DNA of 64,000 nt from Planomicrobium stackebrandtii (GCF_030814955.1 NZ_JAUSWB010000001.1:248001-312000); one strand, 5' to 3'; shown: positions 54,562 through 62,976, counted from the stretch's first letter. The notes: generated from the letters alone by a model not told the origin. Translations and numbers: made by a program.

Positions 54562-56439
54562 TCATGCTTCCGCGATTTCCTGAAGATGGGTCCAGCGTTC
54601 GACCAATGCATCATACTCGGCCGTTAATGCATTGACTTCTTGGGTCAATTTTTGCAGTTTATCGTAATCTGCACCGGCTAAAGCCATTTCTTCTTCGCGT
54701 GCTTCGATTTTCGCTTCTGCTTGTGCAATTTTATCCAGAATACCATCGTATTCCTGCTGTTCTTTATAGCTCATCTTCTTTTTTGCTTTTACTGGCTCTG
54801 CCACAAATGTCTCAACCAATTCCTGTTCAGCCAATGCTACCGGATTGTTTTTGCCTTTAATAAATTCAGAGTACAAGCCTTGATATTCTTCAATCTGGCC
54901 AGTTCCTGTTGTCCATAATTTTCGCGCAATGCGGTCCAGGAAAAAGCGATCATGCGAGATTGTGATGACGACGCCTGGGAAGTTTTCCAGGAAATCCTCC
55001 AGAACGGAAAGTGTCTGGATGTCCAGATCGTTCGTTGGCTCATCCAGGAACAGGATATTTGGCTGCTCCATCAATAATTTCAATAAGTAGAGGCGCTTGC
55101 GCTCGCCGCCGGACAATTTGCCGATTTGTGTACCATGGCCGTTTGAGGGAAACAAGAAGCGCTCCAGCATTTGAGTCGCCGATAAGCGAACCCCTTTTTC
55201 AGCTTCAAAGTCACTTGATGTTTCCTGAATGTATTCGATCATTCGCTGCGATTCGTCCATTTCAGGCAAATGCTGTGTAAAATGCGCGATTTTCACCGTA
55301 CTGCCGTATTCCATCTTGCCGGTAGTGGGCTCCAGTTCACCAGCAAGCATTTTCATCAAAGTCGATTTGCCGGCGCCATTTGGCCCAACGATGCCGATGC
55401 GGTCCCCGCCCTGCAATAAGAAGTCAAAGCCGCTGAAGATCTGCTTGTCGCCATAAGCGACTCCCATGTCCTTGCCTTCGATAATTTTCTTGCCAAGACG
55501 CTGGCTCTGCATCGATAGCTCAAGAGACGTATTGTCGTTTACTTTTTGGACATCTTCTTTAATTTCATCAAAACGCTGAATCCGCGCTTTTTGTTTGGTG
55601 GAGCGTGCTTTCGCCCCGCGGCGAATCCACTTTAATTCAGAACGGAAACGGTTTTCTAATTTTTGCTGAGACGAAGCGTTCATTTCGTCGCGAATCGCTT
55701 TGTTTTCCAAATAATCGCCGTAGTTTCCTTTATGCGTATACATCGTCTGATCGGCAATTTCGAAAATATGCGTTGAAACTGCGTCCAAAAAATAACGGTC
55801 ATGCGTAACAAACAGCATGGCCGAACCCATACGCAATAAAGTTTCCTGAAGCCATTCTGTTGAAACGGCATCCAGATGGTTGGTCGGCTCATCCAAAAGG
55901 ATCAAGTCCGCCGGTTCGATCAATGCTTTAGCGAGTGCGACACGTTTGCGCTGGCCGCCTGACAATTCACTGACCACCTGGTCGTACATATCGATTCCCA
56001 ATTTCGACAAAGCCGTTTTCGCCAAAGCATTGATGTCCCAGGCGTTTTCCTGTTCCATTTTTTCCTGGATATCCATCAATTCATCCTGCAATTGTGTGGA
56101 ACTCGAATCGACCATCATATTTTTCAGCGCATTTTCATAGGCACGGTTCAATGCCAAAATCGGCGATTTACCTGAGAACACTGTTTCGAGTACAGTCAAG
56201 GACTCATCAAATTCAGGCTCTTGCATCAAGTACGTAATCTGGTATTTTTTCGGGTGATCCATGACAACTTGGTCAGCATCCATCGATCCTGCCAAAATAG
56301 ACATCAATGTGGATTTTCCAGTTCCGTTTACGCCGATCAATCCGGCACGTTCTCCTGGATACAAGGAAAATTCTACATCCTTGAATAAAGTTTTGGCTCC
56401 AACTGTTTTGGTTAATTTCGTAATATTTAAGTGGCTCAT
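54562..56439 (-). CDS. yfmR: ABC-F ATPase YfmR (Uup type)
   Basis: A 625-residue ABC-F protein with both ATPase domains intact. Domain 1 has Walker A GVNGTGKST near 37, signature LSGGQRKRV and Walker B LILLDEPTNHLD. Domain 2 has GPNGAGKST near 348, LSGGERKRL and ILFLDEPTNDLD. A long linker (about 240-310) carries the basic RRGAKARSTKQKARIQR segment, and a C-terminal coiled coil (about 545-625) is typical of Uup/YfmR. B. subtilis YfmR assists translation of stalled, proline-rich sequences together with EF-P. The ATG overlaps the ypgQ stop in ATGA. Confidence 0.94.
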   Translation of the reverse strand: MSHLNITKLTKTVGAKTLFKDVEFSLYPGERAGLIGVNGTGKSTLMSILAGSMDADQVVMDHPKKYQITYLMQEPEFDESLTVLETVFSGKSPILALNRAYENALKNMMVDSSSTQLQDELMDIQEKMEQENAWDINALAKTALSKLGIDMYDQVVSELSGGQRKRVALAKALIEPADLILLDEPTNHLDAVSTEWLQETLLRMGSAMLFVTHDRYFLDAVSTHIFEIADQTMYTHKGNYGDYLENKAIRDEMNASSQQKLENRFRSELKWIRRGAKARSTKQKARIQRFDEIKEDVQKVNDNTSLELSMQSQRLGKKIIEGKDMGVAYGDKQIFSGFDFLLQGGDRIGIVGPNGAGKSTLMKMLAGELEPTTGKMEYGSTVKIAHFTQHLPEMDESQRMIEYIQETSSDFEAEKGVRLSATQMLERFLFPSNGHGTQIGKLSGGERKRLYLLKLLMEQPNILFLDEPTNDLDIQTLSVLEDFLENFPGVVITISHDRFFLDRIARKLWTTGTGQIEEYQGLYSEFIKGKNNPVALAEQELVETFVAEPVKAKKKMSYKEQQEYDGILDKIAQAEAKIEAREEEMALAGADYDKLQKLTQEVNALTAEYDALVERWTHLQEIAEA

Positions 56440-57071
56440 TTATTCCCATCCGTTTCTGTTTGTAGTTGCTTTAAAAAGGATAGCATAAATTCATGGCGTT
56501 CTTCAGCCATCTGCTTACCAGTTTCCGTAGTCATTTGGTCTTTCAGCAATAAAAGTTTTTCGTAAAAATGCGTGACACTGCTTGTCTGTGCTTGCCGGTA
56601 TTCCTGTTCCGTCATCTCGGTGCGGGCTTTTTCGTTCCAATCGTAGAGCTTACGCCCCTTCGCTCCGCCGTAAGCAAATGCACGTGCGATGCCGATTGCC
56701 CCGATGGCATCCAGCCGGTCTGCATCCTGTACAATTTTCGCTTCGATGCTTTCCGCGCGTTTGCCGTTGCCTCCTTTAAAGGAAACCGATGCAATGACGT
56801 CCTGTATTTGCTGACGCTGTTCAGTTGAAAGCTCTAAACGTCCCAAAATTTCCTGCTCCAGGTCTTCCCCGGGCTTTTTGTATTTCGGATCCGAGACGTC
56901 GTGCAGCAACACCGCCAACTCGATAATGAAGGCATCTGCTGCTTCCTGTCCAAGAATTGTTTTGGCATTTTTCATGACGCGTTCAATATGCTGCCAATCG
57001 TGGCTGGCATCAAACTGCTCATAAATTTTCTGTACTTCATTTTTGCATTGCTTGATTTTTTCCAGTTCCAT
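56436..57071 (-). CDS. ypgQ: HD-domain phosphohydrolase YpgQ
   Basis: A 211-residue HD hydrolase. Metal ligands: ASHDWQHIERVM (His near 22-26), LLHDVSDPKY (the HD pair near 53-54) and IVQDADRLDAIGAIG (Asp near 115). Bacillus YpgQ hydrolyses nucleoside triphosphates to the nucleoside and triphosphate in vitro; the in vivo role is unclear. Its stop overlaps the yfmR start, so ypgQ-yfmR-ypgR form one operon. ATG 57071 is preceded by GGAGCGGAAGC. Confidence 0.92.
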   Translation of the reverse strand: MELEKIKQCKNEVQKIYEQFDASHDWQHIERVMKNAKTILGQEAADAFIIELAVLLHDVSDPKYKKPGEDLEQEILGRLELSTEQRQQIQDVIASVSFKGGNGKRAESIEAKIVQDADRLDAIGAIGIARAFAYGGAKGRKLYDWNEKARTEMTEQEYRQAQTSSVTHFYEKLLLLKDQMTTETGKQMAEERHEFMLSFLKQLQTETDGNK

Positions 57072-57145
57072 GCTTCCGCTCCTATCGCCTGTTTCTTCTA
57101 TTATAACCTGAAATCATTCCATAATGCCTGTATTCCCAACGATTA

Positions 57146-57174
57146 TTGACGTTTCCATAGGCTTCATGTATAGT
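57146..57174 (+). promoter_or_regulatory. Sigma-A promoter of the second csp
   Basis: TTGACG (57146-57151), 17 bp, TATAGT (57169-57174). Start near 57181, leader about 56 nt. Confidence 0.8.
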
Positions 57175-57236
57175 ATAGCCATCCATAACATGGCGTCTAT
57201 AGGTCCATGGCATACTCAATAATAGGGGGAACTCGC

Positions 57237-57446
57237 ATGCACCAAGGAACAGTGAAATGGTTTAACTCAGAAAAAGGCTACGGATTTATTGAGTATAATG
57301 ATGGTGATGATGTATTTGTCCATTTTACAGGCATCCAGGGCGATGGGTTTAAGACATTGGCCGAGGGCAAGACCGTGTCATTCGATATTATTGACGGCAA
57401 CCGCGGACCACAGGCAGCAAATGTTATACAAATCGATTCAGAGTAA
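57237..57446 (+). CDS. Cold-shock protein (second canonical copy)
   Basis: A 69-residue OB-fold cold-shock protein with intact [12 protein letters not shown] and [14 protein letters not shown] motifs. It differs from the copy at 19100 by about a third of residues and has a short leader (about 56 nt) without a strong hairpin, which suggests different control, perhaps growth- or stationary-phase expression as for CspD. ATG 57237 follows AGGGGGA. Confidence 0.94.
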   Translation: MHQGTVKWFNSEKGYGFIEYNDGDDVFVHFTGIQGDGFKTLAEGKTVSFDIIDGNRGPQAANVIQIDSE

Positions 57447-57458
57447 AACAATAGAAAA

Positions 57459-57489
57459 AAGCAGGGACGGAATTTCCGTTCCTGCTTTT
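57459..57489. terminator. Terminator between csp and ypeQ
   Basis: AGCAGGGACGGAA stem with TTCCGTTCCTGCT and a T tract; the genes are convergent. Confidence 0.85.
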
Positions 57490-57511
57490 TGTATTGCAGA
57501 AGAAAAACAGT

Positions 57512-57712
57512 TTATTGTTTATCGCCGGTTCCGACTTTGTTGAGCTCATTTCCAAGGAATTGCAATTGGGTGCCGACTGTACAGCTGCTGATGCAAAATC
57601 TGTGGGCGGCAGTTTTCCCTTCATCTTTGCGAAGTTGGGTCCGCACAAAGCAGCCATCACAATACGTAGTCAGCATTTCGTCAATTTCATTGATAATGGA
57701 AACTTTTTTCAC
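57512..57712 (-). CDS. ypeQ: YpeQ-like zinc-finger protein
   Basis: A 66-residue protein with cysteines spaced YCDGCFV (about 17-23) and HRFCISSCTVG (about 38-48), matching the small zinc-finger YpeQ family of Bacillales. It lies beside ypdP and ypdQ, as in B. subtilis. The GTG start at 57712 follows AAGAGGTGACAAA. Its target is unknown. Confidence 0.85.
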   Translation of the reverse strand: MKKVSIINEIDEMLTTYCDGCFVRTQLRKDEGKTAAHRFCISSCTVGTQLQFLGNELNKVGTGDKQ

Positions 57713-57810
57713 TTTGTCACCTCTTAGCAAATCGTCATTTCTTCATTCTACTACGCATTTGTTTTTTATTCCAACAATAGTTATACTAACTGAGGATATT
57801 TTAGAGGACC

Positions 57811-57850
57811 AAGCGGTTCGCAAATTCCCGCTCTACCAAAACTAAGGAGG
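57811..57850 (+). ncRNA. PreQ1-I riboswitch
   Basis: A small aptamer directly before the start codon. P1 is AGCGG/CCGCT around loop TTCGCAAATTC, followed by the A-rich strand TACCAAAACTAAGG, which pairs back to make the pseudoknot. The layout and the ACTAAGGAGG end match class I preQ1 riboswitches, close to the Thermoanaerobacter tengcongensis form. The Shine-Dalgarno bases are part of the pseudoknot, so ligand should block translation. The target, ypdP, is a queuosine precursor transporter, consistent with this. Confidence 0.9.
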
Positions 57851-57857
57851 AAGTTTT

Positions 57858-58541
57858 TTGTTTAATGAATTTTGGGGACTTGGCTTTGCCTTGTTCAATT
57901 TTGTACTGTTATTGATCATGTATAAGTTTTTTGGAAAGACCGGCTTGTTTGCCTGGGTGGCCATTTCGACGATTTTGGCCAATATCCAAGTGACCAAGAC
58001 CATTGAGATTATCGGCTTAACAGCTACATTGGGCAATAGCCTGTATGCCTCGACATTTCTGGCAACCGATATCCTGAATGAAAAATATGGCAAGAAAGAA
58101 GCAAAAAAAGCGGTATGGCTCGGCTTTTCTTCGCTGCTTATCATGGTTTTGGTCATGCAGTTCGGACTGAAATTTGTACCGGCTGAAAGTGATTTTGCAC
58201 AAGGCTCGCTGGAAACGATTTTTGGATTGATTCCGCAAATTGCCATCGGCAGCATGGTCGCTTATCTCGCCAGCCAGCATCTGGACGTCATCATCTTCAG
58301 TGCGCTGCGCAAAATGTTTCCAAAAGACAGCCAGTTCTGGATCCGCAACAATGGTTCGACACTGATCAGCCAGCTTTTGGATACGCTTATTTTTACTTCC
58401 ATCGCTTTCTGGGGTGTATTCCCGCTCGATGTCTGGCTTCAAATTTTCATCTCGACCTATGTGCTGAAGTTTATTGTCTCTGTTTTGGATACGCCGTTCG
58501 GCTATCTTGCAAAACGGATCAAACCCATTGACGAAAAGTAG
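57858..58541 (+). CDS. ypdP: Queuosine precursor transporter YpdP (YhhQ/VUT family)
   Basis: A 227-residue membrane protein with about six segments in the YhhQ (vitamin uptake transporter, VUT) family: FALVSTILANIQVTKTIEIIG-like WVAISTILANIQVTKTIEI near 30-50, ASTFLATDILNEKYGKKEAKKAV and LLDTLIFTSIAFWG. These take up preQ0/preQ1 for tRNA queuosine. The preQ1 riboswitch just upstream supports this strongly. The start is TTG at 57858, 8 bp after AAGGAGG. ypdQ follows 8 bp later. Confidence 0.93.
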   Translation: MFNEFWGLGFALFNFVLLLIMYKFFGKTGLFAWVAISTILANIQVTKTIEIIGLTATLGNSLYASTFLATDILNEKYGKKEAKKAVWLGFSSLLIMVLVMQFGLKFVPAESDFAQGSLETIFGLIPQIAIGSMVAYLASQHLDVIIFSALRKMFPKDSQFWIRNNGSTLISQLLDTLIFTSIAFWGVFPLDVWLQIFISTYVLKFIVSVLDTPFGYLAKRIKPIDEK

Positions 58542-58549
58542 GTGATTTC

Positions 58550-58939
58550 ATGCTGGAAGTGTTTGTGGATGCGGCAACTGCCGGAACCCCTCAAGTCAGT
58601 GCAGTCGGCGTTTTTATCCGCGGCGAAGGCCACTCGATCCAATGGAGCGAATATGTGGGGGAAATGGATAATCATACGGCAGAATTTACCGCGCTTGTAA
58701 AAGGGCTGGAGCTTGCATCGGGCTTATCGTCGGGCATGGTGTCGATCAAGTCCGATTCCCAAGTGACAGTGGACGCTTTTGAAAGAGGATCGATCAAAAA
58801 TCCGAAGTTCAAACCATTGCTTGCAAGAGCGCTGGAACTCGGCGGCCTGTTCGACTTCTGCTTTATCAAGTGGATTCCAGACTCCCAAAACCGGGCTGCA
58901 GACGCTTTGGCAAGAACCGAGCTGCGCAAACATAAATAA
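58550..58939 (+). CDS. ypdQ: RNase HI-like protein YpdQ
   Basis: A 129-residue RNase H fold protein. The four acidic catalytic positions can be seen: VDAATAG (Asp7), TAEFTAL (Glu near 45), KSDSQV (Asp near 68) and RAADALAR (Asp near 118). This argues for RNA/DNA-hybrid cleavage activity, although the B. subtilis YpdQ/YpeP group has been reported as weak or inactive. Short form without the basic protrusion of E. coli RNase HI. Operon with ypdP. Confidence 0.88.
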   Translation: MLEVFVDAATAGTPQVSAVGVFIRGEGHSIQWSEYVGEMDNHTAEFTALVKGLELASGLSSGMVSIKSDSQVTVDAFERGSIKNPKFKPLLARALELGGLFDFCFIKWIPDSQNRAADALARTELRKHK

Positions 58940-58955
58940 TCTGTCCAATCTGTGG

Positions 58956-58987
58956 CAGCCGCCTGTTTTTTATAGGCGGCTGTTTTT
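58956..58987 (+). terminator. Terminator of ypdP-ypdQ
   Basis: CAGCCGCCT/AGGCGGCTG stem with a 9-nt loop and a T5 tract. Confidence 0.92.
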
Positions 58988-59055
58988 GTTTCGATGCATA
59001 CGCTGCGGGGAAAGTCTGATAAGATTAAGGTACTATCTTTTATTGGAGGAACCTA

Positions 59056-59265
59056 ATGAGAACTAAACTTGGTACTGCACTTGATATCTTCATTTTGGTC
59101 GTCGGACCGTGGATCATTTATACGCGAATTGTTGAAATCATGCAAGACGGAGCCTCTGTCTACCCGGTCGTTTCGGTGGTTATTGTCACCGTTGCACTGA
59201 TTTTCTCCGTTTATAACCTGTATTTGCTGGTTTCTCGCAAACAGCAGAACAACACGAAAAAATAA
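59056..59265 (+). CDS. Small two-span membrane protein
   Basis: A 69-residue protein with two hydrophobic segments (LDIFILVVGPWIIYT, about 9-24, and VVSVVIVTVALIFSVYNLYLL, about 38-58) and a polar, basic C-terminus. ATG 59056 follows TTGGAGGAACCTA. Not recognised. It is followed 19 bp later by another small membrane protein gene, so the two probably form one operon. Confidence 0.72.
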   Translation: MRTKLGTALDIFILVVGPWIIYTRIVEIMQDGASVYPVVSVVIVTVALIFSVYNLYLLVSRKQQNNTKK

Positions 59266-59284
59266 TTGAAAAGAGGCTTCTATC

Positions 59285-59599
59285 GTGAAATCGCTGTTGT
59301 TTTATTTTATTCCATTGCTGGTATTTGCCATCGTCAATAATGTGGTCAGCAGCATGGCTTGGCCGCATTATCTGGCATTGCTTCTGGCATTCCTGGTCTT
59401 TCAGATGGCGCGCCTGCGCTATCCGAAAGACGGCGTACCGCGCATCGCCAAAATTACACAGGCAGCATTTTACATACTGACCGTCGCAACCATTTTCCGC
59501 GACGAGTTTTTAAGCCCGCTGATCATTAATGTGATGATTGGTGTTACTTTAGGAATCGTGATCGTTGAAATCATCCAGACGAAAAAAATGCCTGCTTAA
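59285..59599 (+). CDS. Small three-to-four-span membrane protein
   Basis: A 104-residue hydrophobic protein (LLFYFIPLLVFAIVNNVVSS, LALLLAFLVFQMARLRYP, AFYILTVATIFRDEFLSPLI, GVTLGIVIVEIIQTK) with a basic loop in the middle. The GTG start at 59285 follows GAAAAGAGG. Not recognised. Strong terminator after the stop. Confidence 0.72.
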   Translation: MKSLLFYFIPLLVFAIVNNVVSSMAWPHYLALLLAFLVFQMARLRYPKDGVPRIAKITQAAFYILTVATIFRDEFLSPLIINVMIGVTLGIVIVEIIQTKKMPA

Positions 59600-59606
59600 A
59601 CGAATG

Positions 59607-59658
59607 AGGACCCCAGCAGGACTCGAACGATTTGAGTCCTGCTGGGGTCCTTTTTTTG
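59607..59658 (+). terminator. Terminator with an 18-bp stem
   Basis: Arms 59607-59624 and 59634-59651 are perfectly complementary, followed by seven T residues. Confidence 0.93.
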
Positions 59659-59774
59659 TTTGTAAACGATTTATTCCCGAACATTTTAAAGGCGTTGTTA
59701 TATAACGCAGCTGTTTTGCCGAACATCTGCTGTCAACGGTGATCAGTTCAGCTTATCTAAACAGGCTAAACTTT

Positions 59775-59897
59775 TTATTTGGTAAAATACCAAACAAGTA
59801 CCAGCGCGATGGCAACGATTATCCAAGTCATGATGCGGATCAGGTTTTTCTTTTTGCGTATTTCTTCTGTTTCCTTGACGTCTTTTAGCAACGGCAT
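59775..59897 (-). CDS. 40-residue single-span membrane micropeptide
   Basis: GAGGAGGTGATTCC then ATG 59897; 40 codons encode a charged cytosolic start (MPLLKDVKETEEIRKKKN) and one membrane helix (IMTWIIVAIALVLVWYF), ending TAA at 59775. The perfect ribosome binding site and typical small-membrane-protein layout support it. Divergent from the sugar dehydrogenase gene. Not recognised. Confidence 0.75.
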   Translation of the reverse strand: MPLLKDVKETEEIRKKKNLIRIMTWIIVAIALVLVWYFTK

Positions 59898-59972
59898 GGA
59901 ATCACCTCCTCTGTCTGTAATATTTCCTATCGGTGAACGATTCTATTAAGATGGGAAAAAGGAGGTTTTTTT

Positions 59973-60983
59973 GTGAAAAAAATACTAATCCCCTCATTTT
60001 CACTATTGTTGCTGGCAGGCTGCAACAATGCTGCTCCAAATCCAGACGAAGCAACTGCGCCTTTTGAAGCGATTGCGACAGGGCTTGAAGCGCCTTGGGC
60101 TATCAATAAAACAGGCGATGAGTTTTATGTTTCAGAGCGTACGGGACAAGTTGCCCACATAGATGAAGAGGGAACTTTGACACGCCAAGAAGTCAATTTT
60201 TCCGATGCACTTTCCGGTGCTTCTGAAGCCGGTTTTTTAGGCTTTGTGTTGAAGCAGGATTTTGAAGAAAGCCAGGAAGCCTATGGATACTATGTCTACG
60301 AAAGTGAAGGCAATGATTACAACAAAATCGTCTCGCTCGTTTTGGAAGATGAACAATGGCAGGAAAACGAGGTTTTGCTTGAAGGAATCCCAACAGGCAA
60401 CGTCCATCACGGCGGACGCCTGGAACTGGATGCAGAAGGCACCCTCTTTGCAACCATTGGGGACGCTTCTACCCCCGATCTTGCACAGGATTTAGGCTCG
60501 GTCAACGGCAAAATCCTAAAGCTCAACAGTTCCAATGAATTTGAAATTTATTCACACGGACACCGCAATCCTCAGGGCATTACCTGGGATGGAGACACCA
60601 TGTATGCATCCGGGCATGGCCAATCTGCTAATGATGAAATCAATATTATAGAAGAAGGCAATAATTATGGCTGGCCGACCATCGAAGGCGATGAGTCCGA
60701 AGAAGGCATGGAATCGCCGTTTTTCACTACCGGACCTGACGATACTTGGGCTCCAAGCGGTATTGACATGCATGACGGCTCTCTATACGTGGCTGCACTT
60801 CGCGGAACCGCTATTAAAGTACTGGATCCCGAAAATGCCGAAGTATTAGACTCGATCGAAGGCTTCGGCCGCGTGCGGGATGTCTTTTCAGATGGCGACT
60901 CTCTCTATTTTATCACCAATAACACAGATGGGCGCGGAACGCCTGCAGATGGCGACGACCATCTCTATAAATTGAATGAATAA
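59973..60983 (+). CDS. PQQ-type soluble glucose/sorbosone dehydrogenase-like lipoprotein
   Basis: A 336-residue lipoprotein (lipobox LLAGC, Cys16) with a six-bladed beta-propeller of the GSDH/YliI group. Landmarks are LEAPWAINKTGDEFYVSERTG, a His in VHHGGRLELDAEGTLFATIGD, SHGHRNPQGITWDGDTMYASGHGQ and EGNNYGWPTIEGDE, near the PQQ and calcium sites of the family. It may oxidise aldose sugars outside the cell if PQQ is available; PQQ genes are not in the window. GTG 59973 follows GGAGG. Confidence 0.88.
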   Translation: MKKILIPSFSLLLLAGCNNAAPNPDEATAPFEAIATGLEAPWAINKTGDEFYVSERTGQVAHIDEEGTLTRQEVNFSDALSGASEAGFLGFVLKQDFEESQEAYGYYVYESEGNDYNKIVSLVLEDEQWQENEVLLEGIPTGNVHHGGRLELDAEGTLFATIGDASTPDLAQDLGSVNGKILKLNSSNEFEIYSHGHRNPQGITWDGDTMYASGHGQSANDEINIIEEGNNYGWPTIEGDESEEGMESPFFTTGPDDTWAPSGIDMHDGSLYVAALRGTAIKVLDPENAEVLDSIEGFGRVRDVFSDGDSLYFITNNTDGRGTPADGDDHLYKLNE

Positions 60984-61021
60984 CAAAAGGTGTATTGGAG
61001 CCATCCAATACACCTTTTGTT
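60982..61021. terminator. Bidirectional terminator
   Basis: A stem of about 17 bp (ACAAAAGGTGTATTGGA) with a 4-nt loop between convergent genes, starting in the stop codon. Confidence 0.92.
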
Positions 61022-61032
61022 TAAAACTGATG

Positions 61033-61530
61033 CTAAAGAAATTTCACCATTAAATTTTCATCAATGTATTTTTCTGGTGTTTTCATGGCTTTTATTTCAG
61101 TTCCGTATTTTTCAAAATCCATTTGTTCGTAAAGCGCGATGGCTGGCAGATTTTCACTGGCCACCATCAAATCGATACGCTCTAAGCCTTGCCAGTTTGA
61201 GGCATAATGAAGCAGCTCTTTCATCAAACGGCTAGCCAGTCCATTGCCTCTGGCTCGTGGCGTCACGTAAACAGCCACGACAGTTGCCCGGTGATCCAGC
61301 TTGGGTGCTGTATTGCGTACAAGCGTTACATTGCCAAGCAGGTTGCCGTCTTTAAAAGCGCCAAACGTGACGGCATGTTTCAGCGCTAAGTTTTTCGCCG
61401 TTATGTCCACTGGTCTTTTAATGGCATCTTCCAGTCTCGTGGCGAATGCGTCGGGACTGTCCTTTAGCGCTTCGATGCGCAAATCGTAATAAACCTGTGC
61501 ATCTTTAACGTCCAACTTTCGAATCTCCAT
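61033..61530 (-). CDS. GNAT family acetyltransferase
   Basis: A 165-residue GNAT enzyme: IRKLDVKDAQVYYDLRIEAL start, acetyl-CoA loop VYVTPRARGNGLASRLMKELL (about 88-108, RxxGxA variant RARGNGLA) and the SENLPAIALYEQMDFEKYG helix near 130. The acceptor is unknown. It lies 15 bp after an S66 peptidase gene on the same strand; in microcin C systems a GNAT (MccE) and an S66 peptidase (MccF) both detoxify the antibiotic, so a detoxification role is possible. Confidence 0.88.
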   Translation of the reverse strand: MEIRKLDVKDAQVYYDLRIEALKDSPDAFATRLEDAIKRPVDITAKNLALKHAVTFGAFKDGNLLGNVTLVRNTAPKLDHRATVVAVYVTPRARGNGLASRLMKELLHYASNWQGLERIDLMVASENLPAIALYEQMDFEKYGTEIKAMKTPEKYIDENLMVKFL

Positions 61531-61545
61531 GAGCAGACATCCTTT

Positions 61546-62556
61546 TTATTTGAATTCCTGAATGACGGTTCCTTTGCCATCTGCGACCTGAATTTCCGCA
61601 TAAGCACCATTGACAAATGTAATCTGCGGCGGCACATGCCCTAGATCAATATCATAAGCGATCGGAAGATTTAAATCGTCAGCCAAATCCTGATACATCC
61701 GTTCAACCGTATAGCCCTCGACCGGATTGTTTGCCGCACTTCGTCCGAAGACTATACCGGAACAATTTTCGAACCAGCCTGCATATTTCATTCCTGTCAA
61801 AGACCTTTTCAGATCTGCAACAGTCGTTTCGCAATTTTCCAAGTACCAAATGAGCTTTTCATCTGGCATATGCTCTTTCCGGAATGCTTGAACGTCCCCG
61901 TATGGTGTTCCGATCAAGTTTCGAATCACATCAATGCATCCACCCAATAGGCGTCCCGAGAAAGTTTCTGCTGATCCCGAAACGGTTTTCCAACTGGTCG
62001 GCTCCGTTAAATGAAAAACTACTGGCGACGGATCCAAATGGTTCCATTCTTTCTGATAAAGTGATGACGACTGTTGGGCAACCGTTTCGCCTGCGGCCGT
62101 TTTTAATACTGACAGCCAGCGTCCGGTCGTATCATCGCTTGTCTCGCCGCGCAAGTCCACGATATTGGTGCCATGTGCTGTGGCAATTCCCGTTTTTAAT
62201 GTAATGGCAAACAACAAAACACTGAGATCCGAATACCCAAGCACCCATTTAGGCTGCATCTTCGTAAAATCCATGTATTCCAAGGTTTCAATAAGCAATT
62301 CGCCGCCCCACGGAGGAATAATTACATCGATTTCCGGATTGTTCATCATTTCCATAAATTCATCCGCACGCTTTTTAGCAGGAGCTGACTTGGCAAATTC
62401 CTGCGTCCAAGCCGTTTCACCTGCCACTATATTGAAACCGTTCTGCTCTTGACGGGCAATCGCTTGTTCCAAAATGCTGTGCTGTTCGATACCCACTCCC
62501 GAAGATGGAGCGGTTATGCCAATCGTTTTAAAGGTAGTAGCAGGATAACGAATCAT
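61546..62556 (-). CDS. S66 (LD-carboxypeptidase/MccF-like) serine peptidase
   Basis: A 336-residue S66 family protein. The nucleophile segment is VLGYSDLSVLL (Ser near 114), the oxyanion-hole region is PPWGGELLIE, and the catalytic Glu and His lie in the C-terminal part (CSGIVFGRS and IDLGHVPPQITF, His near 309). The sequence resembles MccF-type members that cleave aminoacyl-adenylate or similar amide bonds more than the housekeeping LdcA. Substrate unproven. A GNAT gene follows at 15 bp. Confidence 0.87.
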   Translation of the reverse strand: MIRYPATTFKTIGITAPSSGVGIEQHSILEQAIARQEQNGFNIVAGETAWTQEFAKSAPAKKRADEFMEMMNNPEIDVIIPPWGGELLIETLEYMDFTKMQPKWVLGYSDLSVLLFAITLKTGIATAHGTNIVDLRGETSDDTTGRWLSVLKTAAGETVAQQSSSLYQKEWNHLDPSPVVFHLTEPTSWKTVSGSAETFSGRLLGGCIDVIRNLIGTPYGDVQAFRKEHMPDEKLIWYLENCETTVADLKRSLTGMKYAGWFENCSGIVFGRSAANNPVEGYTVERMYQDLADDLNLPIAYDIDLGHVPPQITFVNGAYAEIQVADGKGTVIQEFK

Positions 62557-62576
62557 CCAATAGTCCCCCTTTTAGT

Positions 62577-62783
62577 TTAAACAAAATAAAATAACGAATA
62601 AATCATAGCCAGCAAAATCCCGGCTCCGGCACAGAACCAAACCAGATAGCCCAACAATTCAAGAATACGGCTTGGCTCCTTATCCAATCTTTCGCCTCTG
62701 AATTGCGAAAAATCAGGCGGTGTTTCTTTTCTTACAGTCGTTTTAGTGTGACTCATCGTCTTAGTTTCGCTTAGCTGGTCCAT
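62577..62783 (-). CDS. Small C-terminally anchored membrane protein
   Basis: A 68-residue protein with a polar, charged N-terminal part (about 1-40, rich in K, T, E and R) and one C-terminal membrane helix (LLGYLVWFCAGAGILLAMIY, about 44-66). ATG 62783 lies after AGGAGGAACATA. Not recognised. It is 20 bp upstream of the S66 peptidase gene on the same strand and may be the first gene of that operon. Confidence 0.72.
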   Translation of the reverse strand: MDQLSETKTMSHTKTTVRKETPPDFSQFRGERLDKEPSRILELLGYLVWFCAGAGILLAMIYSLFYFV

Positions 62784-62976
62784 TATGTTCCTCCTAGAAT
62801 CGGTTGCAGTAAAATCATTAAGATATCTACCATTATACTAAACTTAACTTGAGAATATAGTCCCCTTTTCTCCTAATTGTCATTTTTCAGAATAAACAAA
62901 GAAGAGCCGGACTTGAAATGGGCTTCTCAGGGTATATGATGAGTAAGAGCAGAAAAAATATGAGGGGCTGATTGGG

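Noticed and set aside
59607-59651. A tRNA 3' end (T-arm-like GTTCGAGTCC on the minus strand)
   Set aside because: No D-arm, anticodon arm or acceptor partner exists nearby; the sequence is one arm of a perfect terminator stem with a T run.
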